64,000 bases of DNA from Naematelia aurantialba. Its lineage: Eukaryota; Basidiomycota; Tremellomycetes; Tremellales; Naemateliaceae. Below, in pieces: positions 22,581-32,712 of this stretch. Made by a program: the position numbers and the translations under genes. Location: NCBI GenBank assembly GCA_021527695.1, contig JAKFAO010000012.1, positions 990,622-1,054,621 of the forward strand. The letters are read 5' to 3'. Below the pieces are notes generated by a model. That model saw only the letters and a list, made by a program, of their open reading frames with translations. It searched no databases and was not told where the DNA came from. Position 1 is the first letter of the stretch; every line of letters begins with the position of its first letter.

Positions 22581-23396
22581 CTATAGACCAAACATCGTCC
22601 TCATGCGGGCGAAGAGGGTCGCGTCGTCCGTCGACCTGCGCTGTGCCAAGAATTGTACGGCATCAGGCGTTGCCTCGTAACGAAGCTGGTCAGTGCCATC
22701 CGTCACCGAAGTGTAGACCACCTCGGCGACGGACTCTGGCTCTGCTCCCTGCTCCAGCGCTGGTCCCATGATAGCCCTCAAACTTTCAACGAGCGGCTGA
22801 TATTCGACAATGGTCGGATCGTTGACATCGTCTATCGACCGGCTGACGAAATCAGTCTTGATGCCTCCAGGCTCGATCAGCTTGACTCGAACGCCTATGA
22901 GAGCGAGCTCGTATTGAAGGGACTCGGAGATGCCCTCGACAGCAAACTTGGTGCCGTTGTAGAGGGTTGAGAGAGGGAAACCAATCCGGCCACCCGTGGA
23001 GGAGATGTTGACAATCGTACCCGACTTGTTGAGGCGGAAGTGGGGGACAAGGGCTTGAATGACAGCGAGGAGCCCCAAGACATTGACATCAAACTGGCGT
23101 CGAATGGACTCGAAGGGCCGGACTTCAATCGGACCCATCGCGCCATATCCGGCGTTGTTGACTACAGCATCGATACGCCCAAACTTGTCGATGCCAGCGG
23201 CGACGGCAGACTTGATCGAATCGAGGTCCTGGACGTCGAGACGGGTGACGAGGGTGTTGGGCAACACTGACAGCTCGGTCTCGTGTGTCGGATCCCGCAT
23301 AGTCGCCACTACATTCCAGCCCTTGGCCTGGAAGACCTTGGCGCAGGCCCTGCCCAAGCCGGTCGACGAACCAGTGATCAAAATGGTCTGTACCAT
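22581..23396 (-). CDS. Short-chain dehydrogenase/reductase (classical SDR)
   Basis: Intronless, 271 residues, the typical classical-SDR length. TILITGSSTGLGRACAKVF carries the TGxxxGxG cofactor loop. RLDVQD gives the Asp that holds the adenine. VVNNAGYGAMGP is the NNAG motif, and IVNISSTGGRIG with STLYNGTKFAVEG gives catalytic Ser and YxxxK. After the catalytic region, IEPGGIKTDF is the usual PG motif. An Arg after the cofactor strand (TMRDPTHE) hints at NADP preference. Substrate unknown. The start is ATG 23396; upstream in-frame residues lack SDR character. Divergent from the BBE-like gene. Confidence 0.9.
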   Translation of the reverse strand: MVQTILITGSSTGLGRACAKVFQAKGWNVVATMRDPTHETELSVLPNTLVTRLDVQDLDSIKSAVAAGIDKFGRIDAVVNNAGYGAMGPIEVRPFESIRRQFDVNVLGLLAVIQALVPHFRLNKSGTIVNISSTGGRIGFPLSTLYNGTKFAVEGISESLQYELALIGVRVKLIEPGGIKTDFVSRSIDDVNDPTIVEYQPLVESLRAIMGPALEQGAEPESVAEVVYTSVTDGTDQLRYEATPDAVQFLAQRRSTDDATLFARMRTMFGL

Positions 23397-23495
23397 GTCG
23401 TTTATGGAGCTGCAGATGTGGTGTCTCGCAGGAGTGGGAACGGAGATGAGTTGGGAGATTGACTTGGGCGGCCATGTCCATGTTGGCCACGGCTG

Positions 23496-23503
23496 GTATA
23501 TAC
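23496..23503 (-). promoter_or_regulatory. TATA-like box for the SDR gene
   Basis: GTATATAC, about 100 bp upstream of the SDR ATG. Motif and position only. Confidence 0.3.
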
Positions 23504-24184
23504 GATACAGCACAGATATGGCTGACCGTCGGTCATGCCATGAGCGGACAAGGCCCCGCGCAAGGATCCTCTAGGGCCGAATCCACGAAGTTGCCTGCCC
23601 GAGGCTGAAAGCGGCGCGTCACACCCCTGTCTATGATCAACCTGGATGAGAGCATTGGAGAAAATAATCGTGTTGGCCACAGTGGAGACTCATGACCGAC
23701 GGCCGTCCCGGGCTCGAGCTTTGTTTTTGGCAATCGCAACCGATGACCGTCGGTCTGTCTGTATATCAGCATATTAGTAGCATATCAGTGACTGTGATCT
23801 GCTCATGACCATGTCGGTCCCGGAGCCCTGCTCACCCAGCAAGGGGCTAAGGGAGAGGGGAAGAGCAGCATGGGGCGGCAGCGATGGGGTCGGCCATCGG
23901 CCCGGTAGGGGTTGGGGGGGAGATATCACCCGTCAACGTGGACGGACTTTGGTAATCGACAGCATGTCAAGTGGATACTCCCACTGAGACGCGGCGGCCG
24001 GCTGCAGTAGGCGGGGATGTAGTGGGACTGTCCGTCCCAATGGGATGCATGAGGCTGGGAGACTGGCTCCCGAAATGGCTCACTGCGCGCTGCCGAGTTT
24101 TCCGGGAAATCCGATGCCTCGCGTTTTCCCGCGTTTCCCGGCTCGTCGTCTTGGCCATAAACCCCTCTTGGTCCAACGCCAGCG
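23504..24184. other. Divergent intergenic region
   Basis: Upstream of the SDR (minus) and BBE-like (plus) genes. A GC-rich stretch with a G run lies near 23904-23920. No coding exon is recognised. Confidence 0.4.
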
Positions 24185-26233
24185 ATGCAAGCCCAGCTGA
24201 CAGCCTGTCTAGAGGAAGCACTCGAATCCAGCGCCGGGTCTCGTGCTTTCCGCGTCGTTCATGAAGGCACGCAGCAGGATGTCTGGATCGAGGCGACGAG
24301 ACCATTCAATGCCAGACTGCAAGGTCCGGATCGGCCGCGACCGCTCGTCATTGTGTATCGTGCGTGGCTGCTTGGCCTTGCTTGCCATGGATGGGTACGG
24401 GGACTGACTTTGTGATCAGCCGAATCGTCGTCAGAGATTTCTGCATGTATGCAATGTGCCAAAAAGGCTCGAGTGCCGGTCGTGACGCGATCCACCCGAC
24501 GCGTCAGTGGGACATTCGACCTGGTCGGCGTGACGCCGGTTGCTGGACCGTCGCGTCCATATCCCATCGTGAAGGGTGGGCAGAATGTGGATCGCCCCTT
24601 GGTCATCGACCTGGCGAGCTTTGACGCGGTTTCCTACGACGAAGAGGATGGCACAGTCACGGTTGGCGCGGGGACGACCTTGGATCGTCTCGGCAGGGTC
24701 TTGGACGAGCGCGGGTTGATGCTGCCGGGCGGAGAGGACGAGACGGTTTCAGTCGGAGAGCATGCGCTCACCGCCGCCTTCTCTCCAACGACCAGGTGCG
24801 TCGACAGCCCCGCGTCACAGCGCTGAGAGCAGGACGCATGGCTTGCTCATGGATCACTTGGTCTCCGTCCAAGCCATCCTCGCCGATGGACAAGAGGTCG
24901 AGGTCACCAAGGACATTTCTTCCGATCTCTTTTGGGTACGTCTCTGCCGCTTGACACGGCTTTGTGACGACTGAGCCGACCCATCCAGGCGATACGAGGG
25001 GCCTCACACTCGTTTGCGGTGGTGCCGACTCTCACCTTTCGGCCGTTCGACGCCCCCCCTCTCTACGATTATGACATTGTGTTTCTCCCGCATCCAGCCA
25101 CGAATGTTCCCGAAGTGCTCAAAGCGGCGCTCGAGTGCTTTCTCATGTTTCAGGATTTCGGCGATCAAGAAGCCTCGCACGAAGAGTTCAGCCAAACGTT
25201 CTCCATATCACCGGAGAAGAGTGATGATGGTTGGGGTTTGAGAATACACATCCATGGCCGAGTGACTGCGAATGGAGCCTTGACCCAGGCGGCCTTGATT
25301 CGACTGGAAGCCCAGTTGAGTGACCTAGGCGTCAAGAACTTTTCCAGGGTGTCGGGCGAATGTGAGTGCTACCCAGCGAGAGCCGAAGGTTAACTCGCCA
25401 GATCAGCGCTCGTCGACAGAACACCTCATTTCAGATCCTCCCAGTTTACTGGAATCCAAGCGGGAAATCTACAGACACGAGACCCAGGCCAACTTTTATA
25501 AAAAGGCATGTCCATAGAGCTAGGAACGGTGCTGACGAGCGCAGAGTCTAGTATGTACGGCCGATGTGACGCGTTCGACGGTAGAGGCGCTCCTCCAGCA
25601 CCTCTTCAAGCTTGCCGAGCAATATAATCCAGACGGCAACATTGACTGGGCAGTCGACGCTCCATACATCGGCGGACTCGTCTCGCAACTAAAGCGCCAT
25701 CGCGGCACGTCATTTGCATACCGCGGCACACAAATCGTCTGGCAGATCACAACGCGACTCGTGGACAATGCAGTCTCGCAGGGTCAGGATGTGGATCTCG
25801 TCGCCGTGGCGAATGGTATCGCCGCCATGATCAAACCCGTTGCAGGCACTTGTGAGTCCACTGACCACCTGACACACCCCGCTCACTCGTTCAAGATCCA
25901 TCCATGCCCGATACCGAACACTCGGCAGACGAGTATCCAAAGAAGCTCTGGGCGCAGAACTATGCACGGTTGCAAGATATCAAAGCCAAATACGACCCAG
26001 ACGACGTTTTCCGTTTCGCTCAATCGGTCAGACTCCCTTCCAAGGTCGACATCAAATCGGAGGCGAAACCAAGCCCACCGGCACCTTCGCAGCTTCACCA
26101 CACCGACCGGCCTCCATCTCCTTCACCAAGCTCTCTTTGGCTAGCCTGCGTCCTTTTGGCTTCGATCCTAGCTTTGGGCCTCGTTTGGTGGATGAAGCGG
26201 CCTCGACAGAGAGTCAAACTCAGGGACGATTGA
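24185..26233 (+). CDS. FAD-binding (BBE-like/PCMH) oxidoreductase with C-terminal membrane anchor
   Basis: FAD-linked oxidase of the berberine-bridge-enzyme type. The FAD domain shows RPLVIDLASFDAVSYDEEDG then VTVGAGTTLDRLGRVLDERG, LLMDHLVSVQAILADGQEVE and AIRGASHSFAVV. The BBE-terminal motif is KKLWAQNYARLQDIKAKYDP. After a Pro/Ser-rich spacer, LWLACVLLASILALGLVWWM forms a single membrane span followed by basic KRPRQRVK. There is no signal peptide, so it looks tail-anchored. Oddities: the place where the covalent flavin His normally sits (RSGGH) reads TRSTRRVSG, and the Cys of the second link is also absent (GEDETVSVG). Five or six short introns. About 545 residues. Start ATG 24185. Confidence 0.75.
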
Positions 26234-26400
26234 AGGTGCCCATTCCATGACCGTACGCAGTGAGGAAAAGGCCTCCGTGGAACTCCTTGTAATAACAGCC
26301 TGAAGGCTTTGGAAGTAGTCTCCCAAGCCAATCTGCAGATGCATCTGGATTCAAGGGTGCCGACCGTTTACCGGTGTTGCAGGCTAACTGTATGCAATGA

Positions 26401-28337
26401 TCAACGCCGCCTGCCCCTCTCCTCTTCCTCCAACTTCACACTGAAAGGCTCAGCGCTTGGAGTCTCATCCAAAGCAGTCTGCTTCATTCGCTCCTCCATG
26501 TCTTCTAGACTCAGACCGCATGCACAGTCTTTCCACTGGGCAAGTCAGTTTGATGGGGACGATGACCTTAGATCACTCAACTCACCTCGGCTGATCCAGA
26601 GGGGATGGTCCGTGCTTCGCACAGGGGGCAGATCCCTTTGGGGTTGCCTACAACCTTTGGATCATTGTCGTGCCGAGCATGTGGAAGCGTTGTACGAGGG
26701 CAATCCCGGCAGAGTTGATCCGACAAGGGTCGACGACAAAGCCCGCAGGGCGTATCTTGTAGAAATGCGATACCCGTTTCAGATCTTCCTTCATCTGACG
26801 AATAAGCCCGGGAAGCTGGGTCGGGAGAGGACTATACTCACAACTTGGAAGGCGGAGAACTTCAGGAATGAAAGCGCATGAAGGGACAACTACCGGCTTT
26901 TCAATCTTGAGGACGCGTAGTTTGCCTTGTCCCGGCTGGGGTAATGGATTGCCATACTGGTCCTCCCCGTACACCGAGAACCAGACTTCCACGAACAGAG
27001 TGTGTGAGACGCGTATCGGAGTCGATAGCCTCGAAAAGTCAGCTCAGCTGACCGATGGCGAGAAAGCTACTCACTCGGGTAACGTCGAGGGCCGGCCCAC
27101 ACTATCGTCTGGCAACCGTCCTCTCGTCTCCACCACCAGTGGCCCTGCACTTTCGCCGCCGGCTTCTGGTCCCTGCCAGATGGATGGTGTCTCTTTGCTC
27201 GGTCGGATGTGTGCGTGAGGACGAATGCCTGTAGCACTTACCGTGAACTGTCGAGTCAAGACCATAGGCGGCGTGGTGTTCGGGTCATCGCGAGGGGATA
27301 TGATGGAAGTCATCTGGGTGAGGGCTGTGCGGACGAAATAGACGGTAGCCGCTGGTGAAGGCTCGGGTAGGGTCAATTGGGTTCTTAACAGACCGCATAC
27401 AGTCCACTGGACGTTTCAACAGGAGATGCAGACCGAAGAGGGGCTACTTACAACTTCGCTTGCCCAACGCATGCTGAAAGGTCCAAGCCCCGGCGCGTCT
27501 CCCTCCTTCCCTTCGTCCAATGTGGTGACCTCACCGTGTGGATCAGGATTATAGAGGAGCATGATGGTTCTCTGAGCTTTCAGTGTCCCTTTAACCCATT
27601 CAACAGTGCTCGGTGTACTCGGTCCCGCTTGTGGGCTTTGCGGGTTCCGCCAAGTGATCTTCATAGACGTCGCGATCGGCGCGGAGGGTGGTAGAGGGGC
27701 CTCGCTAAAGTATGTCGGATTGGGAGGCAGTCTGGGACTCGGGGGTCCAGTGGTCGTATGCGAGAACCAGCCTGATGATGTTGAATCGGTGGGTTCGCCT
27801 TCGAGTTCGGTTGTGAGCTGGTGGCTCACTCGCCCGGTAGGATGCCAGTCATGAGGTGCCAACAAGTGGGGTAGGACCAACACAAAGTCAAAACTAGGAT
27901 CGTCAGTGCCCCGCCTACCGAGTCCACTGAGCTTGTGGGCTGACAACCTACCGCTGTGAGCCTTCGAGGAGGATGATTCCCTCTTCATCACCGCACAGCT
28001 CCACCACACGATGAAAGATGATATCCTCCTCCCAGCCGCGCCCAGACCCCATGTCAAGACTGCTGACCGTCTTGAGGCCCACGCGGATTGCCTTGTAACG
28101 ACGAGGTCCCCATCCTTCCGGCACGATGATCTCCAACTCGCCGTTTAGCTCACAGCCCTCGCGAGGTCGCTCGTTCTCTGGCCGAGGAGGTGAAAGGATG
28201 ATGCTGCCATATGACGGCACGTGTTGTATGATGCGGATGTCAGGCTGGACACGGGCCTTTCTCGAGCTCGAGCGAGGGGATGAGCGGTTTGCTGGAGATC
28301 GCGACCGTGAACCGCTGGGTGAAAGAAAGCGAAGCAT
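26401..28337 (-). CDS. Arrestin-like protein with C-terminal two-site Cys-rich zinc tail (paralogue B)
   Basis: Clear paralogue of the gene at 11542-13536. It begins MLRFLSPSGSRSRSPANRSS. The sandwich reads LNGELEIIVPEGWGPRRYKA then IRVGLKTVSSLDMGSGRGWE (A has KTLSILDMGIGRGVE). LLAPHDWHPTGRV and RTIMLLYNPDP match A as well. The tail, read in the spliced frame, is CGLCRRPLSDQLCRDC, then HARHDND, then CPLC and CACG 14 residues apart: the same ligand spacing as A. It ends KLEEEERGRRR. Several introns; the C-terminal ones lie near 26862-26817 and 26584-26535. About 540 residues. Tail-to-tail with the FAD gene, 167 bp apart. Possible Zn-binding arrestin-type adaptor. Confidence 0.75.
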
Positions 28338-29370
28338 GTCGGGCTCAAGGCGGGAGTAGGGAGTGGAGCGTTGAGCTGGTGTCGCCTATGTCGAGCAATT
28401 GCTGCACGGCTTCCCCAAGCAGCAATGGTCTAGTATGTATCACAACTCGACGACTGACCAACAAGCGCGAAGAGCCATGCATGACCAAACGACATGGTGG
28501 AGAAAAAAATACGGTAAATGTCCCGGTCCCCCCGCTCTTGGTCGCTACGAATGCTCAGTGACAGCCGTGACTTGCGTGCAGTCGCTGCAGCATGGACGTC
28601 AGTGAATGCGTCTTTGGCAGCCTTGGCAACTGTGCAGGAGTTACTGATCGTCGCCAGACATTCTTGACGGTGTAGTGTTGGGACCTCGAGGTGCTCGAGA
28701 GCGAGCCATGGCGAGCCATGGCGAGCGATCAGCAGTTGCAGAGTATGGATGTGCATCTGTCGGCACTGCGCGCTATGCCTGAACAGTCGAGCACAGAACT
28801 TAGCGACGATGTCAAGCGCTCGGTTCCATCGCGACGTGGACATGCGAGAATCCCTCGTGAGGAGGAGAACGGCCGACCATATTACGCCAAGCGCCCGCTC
28901 TCCGCTCTTCACTCTTCCACTCTTTCGCTAACCGCCTCTCACGGAAGGCTTGGCAGGGTGCGTCCATACCATAGAGGCACCTTCAGTCGGTCTAAACCCA
29001 TGCAAATTTCCTCAAGGTTCACGCCTGTTAGATAAGAAATATTCCTCTCGCCCCTGTTGCCCACTCCCGTCTTCTTGGCGCTTCTTCCCTTGTGCCGGCA
29101 GCTGACAGGGCACAGCGAAGTTCTTAATCAGATACCCAACAATGGAAACGCTCTCTGTTGGAGCACGCTATGCTATCAAGCGCTGTGGGCGGTTAGTTAC
29201 CGCCAGCGCAGTAGACATGACTTGGCATCCCGCTCTTTGCAGCGACATCCAAGACCCGAAAGTCGAGCGACTCAATTTAGCAGCGCATGGGAGAGATGCG
29301 TATATAGGGGCTCCCAGGTGACTTTGGCAGCCGCTCCTTTACGCCATCGATCTTGGGAGCAGGAATCACG
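28338..29370. other. Divergent intergenic region, ~1 kb
   Basis: Between arrestin-like B (minus) and the siderophore transporter (plus). A 160-codon minus-strand open frame near 28430-28912 looks non-coding. A direct duplication CGAGCCATGG lies at 28701-28724. A WGATAR-type site (AGATAA, 29030-29035) is of the kind GATA iron regulators bind in fungi; it is a single short match. Confidence 0.35.
29301..29307 (+). promoter_or_regulatory. TATA-like box for the siderophore transporter
   Basis: TATATAG 64-70 bp upstream of the ATG at 29371, with good core-promoter spacing. Confidence 0.4.
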
Positions 29371-31326
29371 ATGCACCTCGACCAAGCGACAGCCATTGTC
29401 CCGCAACACTACGAAGCGCACGAGCACAGTGATGATGCGGGCCAGTTGGCCACCACTGGGGACAGCCTACACAAGGAGAAGACTTTCGGCGATTCCCATG
29501 ATGCTGTACCCGAATTGCCAGGAGATTTGAAGGCTGAAGAAGACTTGGTGACCGGCGACGAGAATCAGGCCGGTGTCAGACAGGCGGAAGCCATCACCTT
29601 GACATGGAGCAGAACCTCGCTGCGCGTCGTATACCTCTTGTGAGTAGTCCTGTGGGTATCGCAGCAGCCAGAAACATCGCTGATAAGCTCAGTATGTGGC
29701 TCACGTACGCTGTCAACGCCTTCCAATCTTCCATCACGGGCAACTTGACTGCCTATGTGACTTCGGGCTTTGAGGAACACTCTCTCATCCCTGTGATCTC
29801 AATCGTCTCGAATGTCATGAGCGCCGTGGCGTACATGGTTCTTGCCAGGATCCTCAACCTGTGGGACCGAAGCTATGGATATCTCGCCATGTCCGTGATC
29901 GCCACGCTGGGCCTCATCTTGAGCGCTGCTTGTACCGAGATCTATACATACTGTGCTGCCCAAGTGAGCTTTGGGTCTCGCTGGGACTTTTCAAGGCGGC
30001 AGCTGACAATACCAGTGCTTCTACTCTGTTGGCTTCATCGGCATGATATTTACAGTCGACGTGATTACTGCCGACACCTCGCATCTCAAGGACCGAGGTC
30101 TGGCATACGCGTTCACTGCCTCACCCTACATCATCACCGCTTATGCCGGTCCCACCATCTCTGAAAAGTTCTACGACTACAACTGGCGATGGGCGTTTGG
30201 GGCATTTACCATAATTCTCCCCTTTGTCGCTCTACCTCTCTTCGCCATCATGCAGTGGAACAAGCGCAAAGCAAACAAGCTAGGGATAATACAGCAGCCG
30301 GAAACAGGCAGGACTGTGTGGGAGACGACCTGGCATTATATCATCGAGTTCGATGGTGAGGCGGCCGGTAACTCGTTCTGTGCTGACCAGGTAGTCCTTG
30401 GCGTGTTTCTCGTATCCGCTGGAATGGTCCTCTTTTTGGTCCCCTTCTCTATCGCGACGTCGACCGCCGATGAGTGGAGATCGGCATCTGTCATCGTCAT
30501 GCTCGTCCTTGGTATCGTCTGCCTGGGGGCGTTTGCCGTCGTCGAGCGGTACATTTCGCCTAAACCATTCGTCCCTTACGAGATGCTCGCTTCACGAACT
30601 ATTCTAGGCGCCTGTATGCTCTGCTTTACATGGCAGATCGCCTATTACTGCTGGGCAAGCTACTTTACCTCATACCTCCAAGTGGTATACCACTTGTCAA
30701 TCTCCACCGCGGGTTACATTGCCTCGATTTACGATGTGATTGCTGGGCTTTGGATGTTCCCCGTTGGCTATCTCATCCGGCGCACTGGCTATTACAAGTG
30801 GCTCCTCTATATCGGCGTACCCATGTACACCCTCGGAGAAGGTCTGATGATCTACTTTCGCAAGCCGGGCCACTCTGTTGGGTGGATCGTCTTCACGCAA
30901 GTCCTCATCGCGATCGGCGGCTCGTCTTTCACCACGGTCGAGCAAGTGGCCGTTCTCGCTGCTTCGTCGCACGACAATGCCGCCGCTGCTCTTGCATTGC
31001 TGGGCCTGTTTGGCTACTTTGGCGGTGCAGTCGGCAACTCGATTTCGGGGGCTGTTTGGACCAACACGCTTCCTGGAGCTCTCCAGCGCTTGTTGCCCGC
31101 CGATGTCGCTGCCGACTGGGAGGACATTTACAACTCGCTGGACGAACAGCTCAGCTACCCTGTTGGCTCGGAGACCCGGACTGCCATCTCGCTCGCCTAT
31201 GCCGAAGCGCAGAGTCGCATGCTGATCGCTGGGACTGCCGTCATGGGACTCGCCCTCTTGTTTACCGTTATGATTCGCAACATCAAGGTATCAGAGATTG
31301 AGCAAGTTCGTGGTGTGCTTTTCTGA
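29371..31326 (+). CDS. Siderophore-iron transporter (SIT-type MFS)
   Basis: Major facilitator of the fungal siderophore-iron/H+ symporter group, about 590 residues with some 12-14 hydrophobic segments. The N-terminal ~75 residues are acidic and cytosolic. TYAVNAFQSSITGNLTAYVT, SLIPVISIVSNVMSAVAYMV and DVITADTSHLKDRGLAYAFT match SIT proteins closely. The last is the loop with R/K-DRGLAYAFTASP. Later segments GYLIRRTGYYKWLLYIGVPM and SVGWIVFTQVLIAIGG, and an extracellular loop before the last helix (ALQRLLPADVAADWEDIYNS), also fit. Introns lie near 29640-29691, 29963-30015 and 30355-30390. It would import ferric siderophores, possibly from other microbes. The gene next door is a SidJ-like esterase. 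Confidence 0.9.
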
Positions 31327-31536
31327 GAGCTGGTGTGCAGCAGAGTCCATATACATAGACAGGAGGCAGATTTATATGCATGTGCTTTATATTCGTTGTC
31401 AAATGGACGTCTACGCGAGGGCCAATGGGCGCCAAATGGCAGCTGGCGTTTTCGGCCGGAATCGTGTCTGCGTCTAAGACTCTGTCGTCTTGGAACATCT
31501 GTCATCGTTACTCGGGTGGACGTCGAAATCCATCTC

Positions 31537-31542
31537 AGATAA
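31537..31542 (+). promoter_or_regulatory. GATA-type motif just upstream of the SidJ-like gene
   Basis: AGATAA five bases before the ATG at 31548. A matching site lies upstream of the transporter. Weak, since the motif is short. Confidence 0.2.
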
Positions 31543-31547
31543 CGAGC

Positions 31548-32574
31548 ATGGCCCCGGTGTTGTCAGGCGAGCTGTCGACGTATGCCACCGGCAGTCGCCA
31601 TTATCCCTTCTTCACGTCGGGCGACCTGCAATCGTCTAAAGCGATCGTCTTTATCGGCGGTCTATATTGCGGCCTGTTGGAGCCAGGATACCTAGTCAAG
31701 CTCTCAGAGGCTTTAGGAGCCAGCGGATGGAAGCTGTGAGTGAGCTTGCTGGATCCAAGCTAGGCAGGGCGCTCAACCCAAGGAGAATCCAGATGCACTG
31801 GAGCGGGGCATACGATGGGTTCGGTACTGGGTCTCTGGATCGTGATCGACAGGAGATGTCGGATCTCGTCACCCATCTCCGTTCGACTGGTCTGTCCATC
31901 ACGGCGTATCTCTGGCTTTGGCACTGACAAGACTAGGCCTACAAAAGGTTGTGATCATGGGTCACTCGACCGGCTCGCAAGACGTGATTCACTATCTCTC
32001 TTCCCAAAGCCCGGTTGCCCCCGTCGAAGGCGGCATAATGCAAGCCCCCGCTAGCGATCGCGAATTCTTTGCGTCCGAGACGGAAGACACACAGGGCTGG
32101 AGAGAGCAGCTACGGATCGCCGAGGGACTGCTCAAGGAGGGCAAGGGGGACGAGCTCCTGGACAAGGCGTTCTGCAAAGCCATCGGCAGTAGAATGACGG
32201 CCTACCGCATACACAGCTTGGTGGGCATCGGGTACGTTGGTAGTCTCTCGGGAGGACGAGAGCTCATGAGTCATAGTGGGGATGACGATTACTTCTCCTC
32301 AAACATCCCTCAGGAAGACGACGGAGTGCACGCTCACCCCCTGTCTTCATCCTTCGGAAGACTCTCGTCCCCCGCTTTGGTGCTCTATGGTGAGAAAGAT
32401 GAATACGGACGGTTACAAGACATGGCGGCGACCTTGCAAGGGTGGGAACAGGCTGCTCATGGCAAGCTGGTCGCCAAGATCGTCAAAGGGGCCAACCATG
32501 CCGTGGACGGCGAGCAGGAAAGGGAGACTCTCTGTGGGGAGGTGACGAGGTGGTTGAAGGAGACGGTTGAGTGA
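31548..32574 (+). CDS. DUF1749 alpha/beta hydrolase, SidJ-like siderophore esterase candidate
   Basis: About 300 residues of the DUF1749 group. Visible: AIVFIGGLYCGLLEPGYLVK, MHWSGAYDGFGTGSLDRDRQ (typical SSYxGxGxxSLDxD), the elbow VVIMGHSTGSQD with nucleophile Ser, ALVLYGEKDEYG with the acid, and VKGANHAVDGE with catalytic His. Two introns: a 32-nt one at 31736-31767 and one at about 31891-31935, each needed to keep frame. SidJ of Aspergillus fumigatus, a DUF1749 protein, hydrolyses fusarinine-type siderophores inside the cell to release iron. Sitting 220 bp downstream of a siderophore transporter on the same strand, this protein is a good candidate for the same job; substrate is inference. 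Confidence 0.8.
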
Positions 32575-32712
32575 CTGAGCCGGTTTCTAGGAGGGAACGA
32601 ACCAAAGAGCCGATACAATGTGCACACGCATGGCAAGCAAGCTCCGAGCCCGCCACGGACGATGACAGGCAAGGTCTGTCGGGTACATGCATCAATGTGG
32701 TGATCATAACGA

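Noticed and set aside
28430..28912. 160-codon open frame on the minus strand.
   Set aside because: No family motif, His/Ser/Arg-rich composition, and it lies in a divergent promoter region. Treated as chance.
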